A stretch of 64,000 nucleotides of DNA from CAG-698 sp964385755 (lineage in GTDB: Bacteria > Bacillota_I > Bacilli_A > ML615J-28 > CAG-698): the NCBI GenBank assembly GCA_964385755.1, contig CAYLPZ010000003.1, positions 1 through 64,000 of the forward strand, in the 5' to 3' direction. Shown here piece after piece: positions 25,950 through 33,020 of the stretch. Both the position numbers and the translations under genes were made by a program. Positions within the stretch are counted from its first letter, which is position 1. Each line of letters opens with the position of its first letter. A model generated the notes under the pieces. It saw nothing but the letters and a program-made list of their open reading frames with translations. It did no database searches and had not been told where the DNA came from.

Positions 25950-26992
25950 TATTTTTCCTCCTTACATAGTAGCTTTAATATTTGCTTTGCAATGGCCCTA
26001 GCCATTAAAGGAGGCACTGCATTTCCAACTTGTCTCAATTGTTCACTTTGATTTCCTTCAAACACAAAACTATCAGGAAAACTTTGTAATCTTGCAGATT
26101 CACGTACTGTTGGAGTTCTATTTTCAATCGGATGAAAATAATTCATATGTCCAGTATCTATAGTTATGGATGGTTCATCAAATGATAATCTTTTATAAGC
26201 TGAAGAATGTCTATTATTACGTTGCGTATCCCATAGTTCTATTGGTACATCTTGCCAATTGCCACCTTGAGGAACATAAGATATACGTTTTTGGACTTTC
26301 ACACAAGGGTACTTAGGATTATGATTAGCCAAAGGCTCATATGAATCTTTTGCATACTTTAAAAAGTCATTTGTAACATTTTCATTTGGATAACATAAAT
26401 CACCTATTGCATCAAAAACAGTATATTTCCTATCGCTCTTTTCAATATTATTAAAATCAAACACTTCACCATAATCTTTTCTTATTCCAACAAATACTGC
26501 CCTTCTTCTATCTTGCGGAACCCCATAATCAGAAGCTAAAAGAACTTCCACTTTTACGTTATAACCTAATTCTTCAGTTATATCTAAAATTCTATTTTTT
26601 GCATATCCATTATCCTTTGTTAGAATTTGTCTAACATTTTCTATAACAAAAGCCTTTGGTTTAAGCTTTTTAACAAATCTTAGATATTCAAAAAATAATT
26701 TATTTCTTGGATCATCTTCTTCTTTTTCATGCCTATTTGCAGCACTAAAACCTTGACAAGGTGGGCCACCAATAATAACGTCAACATCTTTGATTTCTTC
26801 CTCTATTGTTTTGTCGCTTATTTGCCTAATATCACCACAAAATTCAAACTTCGTTTTAAAATTTTTCTTATGAGTCTCCATTGCAGCTCTATCCCATTCA
26901 ACACCACCAATAATTTCAAAACCCGCTAATTTAAACCCTAAACTTAATCCACCTGCTCCACAAAATAAATCTAAAACCCTAAGCTTCTTCAT
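25949..26992 (-). CDS. DNA cytosine-5 methyltransferase (first)
   Basis: A 347-residue C5 methyltransferase with motif I LDLFCGAGGLSLGF (about 6-19), the catalytic GGPPCQGFS, ENVRQ, QDRRRAVFVGI and QVGNAVPPLMA. Its recognition domain (about 200-290) differs from that of the second enzyme, so the two should read different strands of the target. Unlike M1.LlaJI as described, it has no HTH extension at its N-terminus; a separate small HTH gene overlaps its start by 14 bases instead. Confidence 0.9.
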   Translation of the reverse strand: MKKLRVLDLFCGAGGLSLGFKLAGFEIIGGVEWDRAAMETHKKNFKTKFEFCGDIRQISDKTIEEEIKDVDVIIGGPPCQGFSAANRHEKEEDDPRNKLFFEYLRFVKKLKPKAFVIENVRQILTKDNGYAKNRILDITEELGYNVKVEVLLASDYGVPQDRRRAVFVGIRKDYGEVFDFNNIEKSDRKYTVFDAIGDLCYPNENVTNDFLKYAKDSYEPLANHNPKYPCVKVQKRISYVPQGGNWQDVPIELWDTQRNNRHSSAYKRLSFDEPSITIDTGHMNYFHPIENRTPTVRESARLQSFPDSFVFEGNQSEQLRQVGNAVPPLMARAIAKQILKLLCKEEK

Positions 26993-27206
26993 TTTTCACC
27001 TCAAAATCAAAAAAATCCTTTAAAGAAATTTCTAATCCTTCACATATTTTTATTAAAGTTTCTATTGTAATATTTTGTCTTCCTGACTCAACACGAGACA
27101 TATAAGTTCTATCGTATCCTAATTTCACAGAAAAATCTTCCTGAGACAAAAATATCTTATGAGTTCGTAAATACTTAATTCTTTCACCAATAAGTTTTAA
27201 ATTCAT
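26979..27206 (-). CDS. XRE-family controller (C-protein-like)
   Basis: A 75-residue single-domain HTH protein (GERIKYLRTHKIFLSQEDFSVKLGYDRTYMSRVESGRQN) of the size and layout of restriction-modification controller proteins. It is the first gene of the operon and overlaps the first methyltransferase. An 18-bp palindrome overlapping its -35 box, with GACT/AGTC half sites like those of C-boxes, suggests autoregulation that delays or limits restriction gene expression. The start has AGGAGG seven bases upstream. Confidence 0.8.
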   Translation of the reverse strand: MNLKLIGERIKYLRTHKIFLSQEDFSVKLGYDRTYMSRVESGRQNITIETLIKICEGLEISLKDFFDFEVKNEEA

Positions 27207-27218
27207 TATTACAACCTC

Positions 27219-27228
27219 CTATCGATAG
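27219..27228. promoter_or_regulatory. palindrome next to the ribosome binding site
   Basis: CTATCGATAG is a perfect 10-bp palindrome immediately upstream of and touching the AGGAGG site of the controller gene. It lies just downstream of the expected transcription start, so it could be a second operator or a translational control element. Confidence 0.35.
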
Positions 27229-27242
27229 TAACTGACTTTTTT

Positions 27243-27272
27243 ATTATATCATTTGTTGACTTATAAGTCAAC
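27243..27272 (-). promoter_or_regulatory. restriction operon promoter with C-box-like operator
   Basis: TTGACT (27,271-27,266) and TATAAT (27,248-27,243) are spaced by 17 bases on the minus strand. A perfect 18-bp palindrome, GTTGACTTATAAGTCAAC (27,255-27,272), covers the -35 box. Its core GACTTATAAGTC resembles C-protein boxes (GACT...AGTC). Confidence 0.75.
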
Positions 27273-27360
27273 GGGATTGATAAAATAATAAGGATTATAT
27301 TTTGTTCTAGCAATTGATTAAAGCAATTAATATTTATTATATATCATATTTAGTATATAT

Positions 27361-27450
27361 CGTGTAATTGTGCCACCTTTCGTGTAATTGTGGGGTCATC
27401 GTGTAATTGTGTCACCTTTCGTGTAATTGTGGGGTCATCGTGTAATCGTG
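27361..27450. repeat. tandem 39-bp repeat with 12-bp submotif
   Basis: Two units of 39 bases (27,361-27,399 and 27,400-27,438) differ at one base, and a third begins at 27,439. Within them CGTGTAATTGTG occurs five times at 19-20 base steps (one copy has a C). No hairpin or coding frame explains it. Multiple short end repeats of this kind occur at termini of IS21-type elements, so it may be a transposon end; a protein-binding array is the alternative. The remainder of 27,273-27,581 is unremarkable AT-rich sequence. Confidence 0.7.
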
Positions 27451-27581
27451 CTAATGAGTCAAATTCAGGAATATCGTTTCTTCATACTTTTAATCGTTTT
27501 TAAGTATCTAAAAAATAAAAAACAAGGGTCGAATCCTGCCAAAATCGTTATTTTAGCTAGTTTTTACCCCTTATTTTATAT

Positions 27582-27612
27582 AAAAAAGACTTTGACGTAT
27601 TGTATCAAAGTC
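27582..27612 (-). terminator. tmRNA terminator
   Basis: GACTTTGA and TCAAAGTC form an 8-bp stem with a 9-nt loop, followed by TTTTTT on the minus strand, 13 bases after the CCA end of ssrA. The sequence from the CCA end through this stem resembles the first 30 bases of the island repeats. Confidence 0.85.
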
Positions 27613-27624
27613 GTTCTTTCAATA

Positions 27625-27981
27625 TGGTGGATCTGGCGGGATTTGAACCCGCGTCTTAACTAAAACCCCTTCAACTTTCTACATGTTTATTCTATTTTCT
27701 TTAGTTCATACACATACATGTAATAGACAAGCTATATGTGACTAATCTTTAGATTTCAACTAATAAGCCAAGATATTCTTACTAATCAACCCGCAGTATC
27801 TAAACACTTTTAAAATGCCCTGAAGGTCGGCTTTTTAAAGTGTGCCTCGCTTTATTAAGCAGCGAATGCTAAAGTATTGTTTGTGTTAGCGTTTATTTAA
27901 AAACCTAGCTTATGTTTTAACGTTCACGACAACGACATGCTTATCAAATTCATCTTAGCCAATCGAATCCGGAACAGACCC
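27625..27981 (-). ncRNA. ssrA: tmRNA
   Basis: The 357-nt RNA begins GGGTCTG, which pairs with CAGATCC just before the A-CCA 3' end (one G-U pair), and the T arm reads GCGGGTTCAAATCCCGC. The tag frame (27,890-27,855) is GCT-AAC-ACA..., giving ANTNNTLAFAA followed by two stops (TAATAA), with the proteolysis signal AFAA in place of the common ALAA. It rescues stalled ribosomes and tags nascent chains for ClpXP. The CCA is encoded. It marks the boundary between conserved chromosome and the island. Confidence 0.95.
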
Positions 27982-28022
27982 ATTATTATTATTTATTTTT
28001 TTCTTTGTTTTATGTAAATAAA

Positions 28023-28044
28023 GGGTCCACAATAATGCAGACCC
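28023..28044 (-). terminator. probable terminator after rpsI
   Basis: GGGTC and GACCC form a short stem on the minus strand, followed by TTTATTT, about 35 bases after the rpsI stop and before ssrA. The T-run is interrupted, so strength is uncertain. Confidence 0.45.
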
Positions 28045-28077
28045 ATAAATTCTATTTCTTGTAGTGCTCTTAACAAA

Positions 28078-28470
28078 TTAACGTTTAGAGAATTGTGGAG
28101 CACGACGAGCACCTTTAAGACCATATTTCTTACGTTCTTTAGCACGTGGGTCACGCATAAGCATGCCAGCTTTCTTAAGAACTGCACGGAATTCTGGATT
28201 TACTTCAAGAAGTGCACGGCTAATACCATGACGGATAGCACCAGCTTGACCTACAATACCACCACCACAAACATTAACGATTACATCATAACTAGTTTGT
28301 GTATTAGTCATATTAAGTGGTTGTAAAACATCTAGTCTAACAGCTGCAGATGGAATATAATCTACAAATGTACGATCATTAATAGTAATTTTTCCACTAC
28401 CAGGAACTAAACGAACACGGGCAACAGAACTTTTACGTCTACCTGTTCCATAATATTGAACTTGTGCCAT
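28078..28470 (-). CDS. rpsI: 30S ribosomal protein S9
   Basis: A 130-residue S9 with the family's N-terminal YYGTGRRKSSVARVR, the central GGGIVGQAGAIRHGISRAL, and the basic C-terminal tail RDPRAKERKKYGLKGARRAPQF..KR that reaches the P site of the ribosome. It follows rplM by 12 bases, the usual pair. Complete, with a strong AGGAGG-like site. Confidence 0.97.
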   Translation of the reverse strand: MAQVQYYGTGRRKSSVARVRLVPGSGKITINDRTFVDYIPSAAVRLDVLQPLNMTNTQTSYDVIVNVCGGGIVGQAGAIRHGISRALLEVNPEFRAVLKKAGMLMRDPRAKERKKYGLKGARRAPQFSKR

Positions 28471-28482
28471 AACTTTAGCCTC

Positions 28483-28920
28483 CTAACCTCTAAGTGTATA
28501 TGCTTCTGGTTTTTGTCCTTGATGTGGATGTTCAGGACCAACATATACGAATAACTTTTTGTACATAGCTTCACCTAATCTATTTTTAGGTAACATACCT
28601 CTAATTGATTTTTCTAAAACCTTTTGAGGTTGTAATTCAAGCATTCTTTTTGCTGTTCTGCTCTTTAATCCACCAGGATATCCTGAATGATGATAATAAA
28701 TCTTATCATCTAATTTTGAACCAGTAAGAGCTACTTTTTCTGCATTTACGATAACTACATAATCACCACAATCAACATGTGGAGTGAATGTAGGTTTATG
28801 TTTACCTCTTAAAAGTGTTGCAACTTCTGTAGATAAACGTCCTAATACTAAATCAGTGGCATCAATTACATACCACTTACGCTCGATATTTTGAGCGTTA
28901 GCCATAAAACTTTTATTCAT
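28483..28920 (-). CDS. rplM: 50S ribosomal protein L13
   Basis: The start is set at MNKSFMANAQNIERKWY because CGGAGG lies seven bases upstream; a longer frame from 28,965 would begin inside the RNA leader. The 145-residue protein has the typical VIDATDLVLGRLSTEVATLLRGK and HHSGYPGGLK..., and MLPKNRLG motifs. First gene of the rplM-rpsI operon, preceded by a structured leader that probably gives feedback control. Confidence 0.97.
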   Translation of the reverse strand: MNKSFMANAQNIERKWYVIDATDLVLGRLSTEVATLLRGKHKPTFTPHVDCGDYVVIVNAEKVALTGSKLDDKIYYHHSGYPGGLKSRTAKRMLELQPQKVLEKSIRGMLPKNRLGEAMYKKLFVYVGPEHPHQGQKPEAYTLRG

Positions 28921-28965
28921 TATTTTTCCTCCGAAATATTTATTACTAAATAAATTATTGACCAA

Positions 28966-29027
28966 GTTTGTGGATTACTTGGTGATAATAGAGGGCTTTT
29001 TTATTGTGGGTTAATAAAAATGTACCT
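28966..29027 (-). promoter_or_regulatory. L13 leader RNA (autoregulatory)
   Basis: Downstream of the promoter the transcript can form a 10-bp stem (ATAATAGAGG with CCTCTATTAT) enclosing an ACCCACAATAAAAAAG loop, then a second stem (CCAAGT/ACTTGG). This arrangement before rplM matches the L13 ribosomal protein leader of Bacilli, thought to bind L13 and repress the operon. Exact fit to the Rfam model was not tested. Confidence 0.6.
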
Positions 29028-29032
29028 CTATT

Positions 29033-29060
29033 ATTATACCATAATTTTTGTTTTTGTCAA
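29033..29060 (-). promoter_or_regulatory. rplM-rpsI promoter
   Basis: TTGACA (29,060-29,055) and an extended -10 TGGTATAAT (hexamer 29,038-29,033) with 16-base spacing on the minus strand. Confidence 0.8.
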
Positions 29061-29067
29061 GAATTAT

Positions 29068-29982
29068 TTACGCAATTACATTAATATTAAATGTTCCTTC
29101 AACCCTCTTTATATCACTATATGTGATGAAGCATGATGGATCAATTTCTTTTGCACGTCTTACATATTCGCTTGTTTCAAAGCTCCATACTACTATCTCA
29201 AGCATATATTTTGTTTTGTTTGAAAATCCACCGATACATTCAAAAATTGTAACGCCATGGTTAGATAGTTTTACTAAGGCATCTCTCATGCGTTGTTTTT
29301 CAACAGTTACAATTGTTATCTTATTATATTTATAAATTGTATGAATCTTATCAAGTACAAGTATACTAATAAACATATTAATAATTGTATATACTGCAGT
29401 TGAGATATCAATTCCATTTTTTATGTCCGCAAAAACTGATCCTACAACGATTAAACAGTTTATAGTGAAAGAAAATTTTGCAAAATTAACTTGTTTATTT
29501 AAAGATAAATATTGACTTAATACATCAGTTCCACCAGTTGATGACCCATATCTTAAACATATACCACAGCCAAAACCTGAGAAGAAACCACCAAGTAACG
29601 CTAAAGTTAGTTTATCATTTTCAGGACTGAATTGATTAAATGGGTCAAACCCATTTTCGAGAAGTACTGAGAAAAGTGCTGTTAAAACAAATTGCAAAAT
29701 AACACTAGAAAATGATAATATTGCAAATCTTTTACTAACACCTTTCATTGCAATAAGAAATAAAGGTATGTTGAGTATTAAAATCATAATACTAAGGAAA
29801 TATGGACTTTCTGAACCAACGATCGTTTTCACAAGTTGAGAAATACCTGTTATACCATTAGCATACATCTTAGATTTATCTAAGATAAAAGCAACCCCAA
29901 ACGAATAAATAACTGTACCAATAATAGTACCAAATAGTGCCTTTGTGTTTCTACTTTTTAATAAATTTATAAGTTTTTTCAT
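29068..29982 (-). CDS. YitT-family membrane protein
   Basis: A 304-residue protein with about six N-terminal membrane segments (TKALFGTIIGTVIYSFGVAF..., the RYGSSTGGTDVLSQYL signature near 150) and a cytoplasmic C-terminal DUF2179 domain (MLEIVVWSFETSEYVRRAKEIDPSCFITY). This architecture defines the YitT/DUF161 family, whose transport substrate is unknown. The start directly follows the metG stop (29,982 shared), so the two are probably co-transcribed. Confidence 0.85.
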   Translation of the reverse strand: MKKLINLLKSRNTKALFGTIIGTVIYSFGVAFILDKSKMYANGITGISQLVKTIVGSESPYFLSIMILILNIPLFLIAMKGVSKRFAILSFSSVILQFVLTALFSVLLENGFDPFNQFSPENDKLTLALLGGFFSGFGCGICLRYGSSTGGTDVLSQYLSLNKQVNFAKFSFTINCLIVVGSVFADIKNGIDISTAVYTIINMFISILVLDKIHTIYKYNKITIVTVEKQRMRDALVKLSNHGVTIFECIGGFSNKTKYMLEIVVWSFETSEYVRRAKEIDPSCFITYSDIKRVEGTFNINVIA

Positions 29983-31898
29983 TATTGTACTTTCGCAAAT
30001 TCATCTTTCGTATTTATTTTTATTAATTCTAGTCCTTTTTTATCTACAGCACAAAGAAGCATTCCATTTGACATAACACCACGAAGTTTTGCAGGTTTTA
30101 AGTTAGCAACTACAATGACATTCATACCAACAATCTCTTCAGGTTTATAATTTTGTGCAATACCAGATACTATTTGTCTTACTTCTTCTTCAATTTTTAC
30201 TTGTAAAACAAGTAATTTATCTGATCCTTCAAGTTTCTTAGCTTCAATTACTTTTCCAACGCGTAAATCAAGTTTACTAAAATCATCAATAGAAATTTCT
30301 GGTTTTAATTCTAGTTTTTTAACTTTTTTAGATTCTTGATACTCAAGTTCAGCTTTAACATCTAAACGTTTAAATATAATATTGACTTTCTCTGAAACTT
30401 TAATTTCATCAGTTAAACCAAATTTAACAAAATCATAGTTTCTATTTTCTTCCTTAACACATAATTCATCAAGCATTTGTTTACTAGAATCAGGAATAAT
30501 AGCAAGAAGCATTGTTTCAGCTATTCTTAACACTTCATATAAAACATACATTACTTCTAAAAGTTCTGCTTTTTTGCTTTCATCTTTTGCAAGAACCCAA
30601 GGACATGTTTCGTCAATATATTTGTTAGCACGGCTAATCATCTTCCAAAGTTCAATTAAACCAGCTTGGAATCTAAAGTTTGAAAAATAGTCACTAGCTA
30701 GTTTTACTTGCGTATTAATAAAATCAACAACTTCTCTACTATATTCATTTACTAGTTCTTTTGGTTTTGTAACCTCACCACCAAAGTATTTATTAATCAT
30801 TGAAACAGTACGACTTTGTAGATTTCCTAAATCATTTGCTAAATCACTATTATAACGTTCTAAGAAACGATCATATGAGAAGATTGAATCATTACCAAGT
30901 GGCATTTCACGTAATAAATAGTAACGTAAGGCATCAACACCATAACGAGCTATAACATCTCTTGGATAAACAACATTACCAGCAGATTTACTCATCTTAC
31001 CATCTTTCATTAATACCCAACCATGAACATATAATTTATAATTCACAGGAATATCTAAAGACATAAGCATAATTGGCCAATACACAGCATGGAATCTTAA
31101 TATATCTTTTCCAACAACGTGAACAACCTTTTCACCGTTTTCCCAATATTTTTGATAATTACTATTTTCTTTTCCATAATCAAGTGCAGTTAAGTAATTA
31201 CTTAATGCATCAATCCAAACATAGATAACATGATTTGGATTACTGATAACTGGAACACCCCATTTAAATGTTGTTCTTGAAACACATAAATCTTCAAGAC
31301 CACTTTCCACAAATGAAATTACTTCATTTCTTCTTGTTTCAGGTTCAATGAAAGTTGGATTATCATTAATGAACTTAAGTAGTTTATCTTGATATTTACT
31401 TAAACGTAAGAAGTAACATTCTTCTTTTACTCTTTTTGTAGGTTTTCCACAATCAGGGCAGGTATTATTCTCACCTAATTGCGTTTTTGTGAAAAATGAT
31501 TCACAAGAAACACAATAATCGCCTTCATAACTACCTAAATATATATCACCTTTTTCCAGCATTCTTTCAAAAAACTGTTGAACTATTTCTACATGCTTTT
31601 GATCTGTAGTACGAATAAAATAATCATTTGTAATATTTAACTCTTTCCAAAGTTTTTTAGTATCTAATGCTATTTTATCTGTTAGTTCTTGTGGAGTAAT
31701 TCCTTGTTTCTTAGCTGCTTCTTCAATTTTTAAACCATGTTCGTCCATTCCAGTTAAGAAGAATGTATCATAGTTATTTAATCGATGATAACGTGCATAT
31801 GCATCACATACAATTGTTGTATATGAATTACCTACATGAACACTTCCACTAGAATAATATATTGGTGTTGTAACATAACAAGTTTTATTTTTTTCCAT
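29982..31898 (-). CDS. metG: methionyl-tRNA synthetase
   Basis: A class I synthetase that charges tRNA-Met. The HIGH-like motif is GSVHVGN, the KMSKS motif is KMSKSAGN, and a zinc knuckle (CVSC...CPDC) is present. The C-terminal about 100 residues are the tRNA-binding EMAP/Arc1p-like domain (LDLRVGKVIEAKKLEGSDKLL). The start at MEKNKTCYVTT is preferred because TAGGA stands before it; the frame is open for eight more codons and overlaps pfkA. Length about 638 residues, normal for a form with the C-terminal domain. Confidence 0.95.
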   Translation of the reverse strand: MEKNKTCYVTTPIYYSSGSVHVGNSYTTIVCDAYARYHRLNNYDTFFLTGMDEHGLKIEEAAKKQGITPQELTDKIALDTKKLWKELNITNDYFIRTTDQKHVEIVQQFFERMLEKGDIYLGSYEGDYCVSCESFFTKTQLGENNTCPDCGKPTKRVKEECYFLRLSKYQDKLLKFINDNPTFIEPETRRNEVISFVESGLEDLCVSRTTFKWGVPVISNPNHVIYVWIDALSNYLTALDYGKENSNYQKYWENGEKVVHVVGKDILRFHAVYWPIMLMSLDIPVNYKLYVHGWVLMKDGKMSKSAGNVVYPRDVIARYGVDALRYYLLREMPLGNDSIFSYDRFLERYNSDLANDLGNLQSRTVSMINKYFGGEVTKPKELVNEYSREVVDFINTQVKLASDYFSNFRFQAGLIELWKMISRANKYIDETCPWVLAKDESKKAELLEVMYVLYEVLRIAETMLLAIIPDSSKQMLDELCVKEENRNYDFVKFGLTDEIKVSEKVNIIFKRLDVKAELEYQESKKVKKLELKPEISIDDFSKLDLRVGKVIEAKKLEGSDKLLVLQVKIEEEVRQIVSGIAQNYKPEEIVGMNVIVVANLKPAKLRGVMSNGMLLCAVDKKGLELIKINTKDEFAKVQ

Positions 31899-31915
31899 AA
31901 TTTTCCTATCCATTT

Positions 31916-32875
31916 TTACCATAATTTTTTAAATACTTTATATTTATCTTCAATTGAATGATTTTTACTTTCTAATACTTCTTTGATTGGTGAAGTTTCA
32001 ATTACATCATTTCTAATGCAAACACATGTTCCACTTTCACCTTCTAATAAAGCTTCAACTGCTTTAGCTCCCATTTGTGAAGCCATAACACGATCACGTG
32101 CTGAAGGTTTACCACCACGTTGGATATAACCTAATACTGAAGCTCTTGCTTGGAAAGGAGTTCTTTCAGATACTTCTTTTGCAAGTTCTTGCACATCTAC
32201 CATGTTCTCAGCAACCATAATAATTGCATGGTTTTTATGTTCTGCGGCTTTATTAATAGATTTAATCATTTGTTCTTTATCAAAACCTGTTTCTTTACAA
32301 ATTACATACTCTGCGCCAACTGCTATTGCAGTCCATAAAGCAATGTCACCACAGTTTCTACCCATAACTTCAACAATACTACAACGATGATGTGAAGCAG
32401 ATGTATCACGTAGTTTATCAACACATTCAACAGCTGTATTTAAAGCAGTATCGAATCCAATTGTATAATCTGTTAAGGCCAAATCATTATCTATAGTACC
32501 AGGAACGCCTATTACTTTAATGCCCATTTCACTTAATGCCAAAGCGCCAGTGTAAGTTCCATCTCCACCAATACAAATTAAAGCATCAAGCCCATATAAC
32601 TTCATATTTTCTATTGCTTTTTCTCTTACTTCTTTATCTTTAAACTCTGGTAAACGAGCCGTTCCAATGAAAGTACCACCTAAACGTAATTTATCAGATA
32701 CACTTTTACGATATAATCTTTCAATTTGTCCTGTGTATAAACCTAAATAGCCATTATATACAGCATATACTTCTAACCCTGAATCAATGCCAGCACGAAC
32801 AACGGCTCTTACTGCCGCATTCATTCCAGGAGCATCTCCACCAGAAGTCAAAACACCTATTCTTTTAATAATCAT
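31916..32875 (-). CDS. pfkA: ATP-dependent 6-phosphofructokinase
   Basis: Phosphorylates fructose 6-phosphate in glycolysis. The 319-residue protein has the nucleotide motif VLTSGGDAPGMNAAVR, the GGDGTYTGA loop, the catalytic PGTIDNDL..TDYTIGFDTA, and MGRNCGDIA. The start at MIIKRIGVLTSG has GGAG eight bases upstream; three extra codons are possible. A consensus-like promoter lies 47 bases upstream; metG follows, its frame overlapping the pfkA end. Confidence 0.96.
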   Translation of the reverse strand: MIIKRIGVLTSGGDAPGMNAAVRAVVRAGIDSGLEVYAVYNGYLGLYTGQIERLYRKSVSDKLRLGGTFIGTARLPEFKDKEVREKAIENMKLYGLDALICIGGDGTYTGALALSEMGIKVIGVPGTIDNDLALTDYTIGFDTALNTAVECVDKLRDTSASHHRCSIVEVMGRNCGDIALWTAIAVGAEYVICKETGFDKEQMIKSINKAAEHKNHAIIMVAENMVDVQELAKEVSERTPFQARASVLGYIQRGGKPSARDRVMASQMGAKAVEALLEGESGTCVCIRNDVIETSPIKEVLESKNHSIEDKYKVFKKLW

Positions 32876-32921
32876 AATATGCATCTCCTTTTACAGGTAT
32901 TTATCTATCTTTAACTAATTT

Positions 32922-32950
32922 ATTATACAATAAACCATTATTATTTTCAA
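32922..32950 (-). promoter_or_regulatory. pfkA-metG promoter
   Basis: TTGAAA (32,950-32,945) and TATAAT (32,927-32,922) with 17-base spacing on the minus strand. Confidence 0.75.
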
Positions 32951-32986
32951 GTAGATAAAATCAACCTCAAATAATAAAAAACTAAA

Positions 32987-33016
32987 AAGCTATGTATCAT
33001 TATTGATACTATAGCT
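32987..33016 (-). terminator. dnaE terminator
   Basis: AAGCTAT-A-GTATCA and TGATAC-A-TAGCTT form a long stem with one mismatch and a 4-nt loop, then TTTTT on the minus strand, five bases after the dnaE stop. Confidence 0.8.
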
Positions 33017-33020
33017 TCTA

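Noticed and set aside
27361..27450. CRISPR array
   Set aside because: The units are contiguous tandem repeats without spacers, and there are no cas genes in the window.
27427..27663. A plus-strand protein gene opposite the ssrA end
   Set aside because: It is built from the tandem repeat, the terminator and the tmRNA complement.
27625..27700. A separate tRNA gene
   Set aside because: The T arm and CCA end pair with a sequence 350 bases away and enclose a tag frame, so this is the 3' end of tmRNA.
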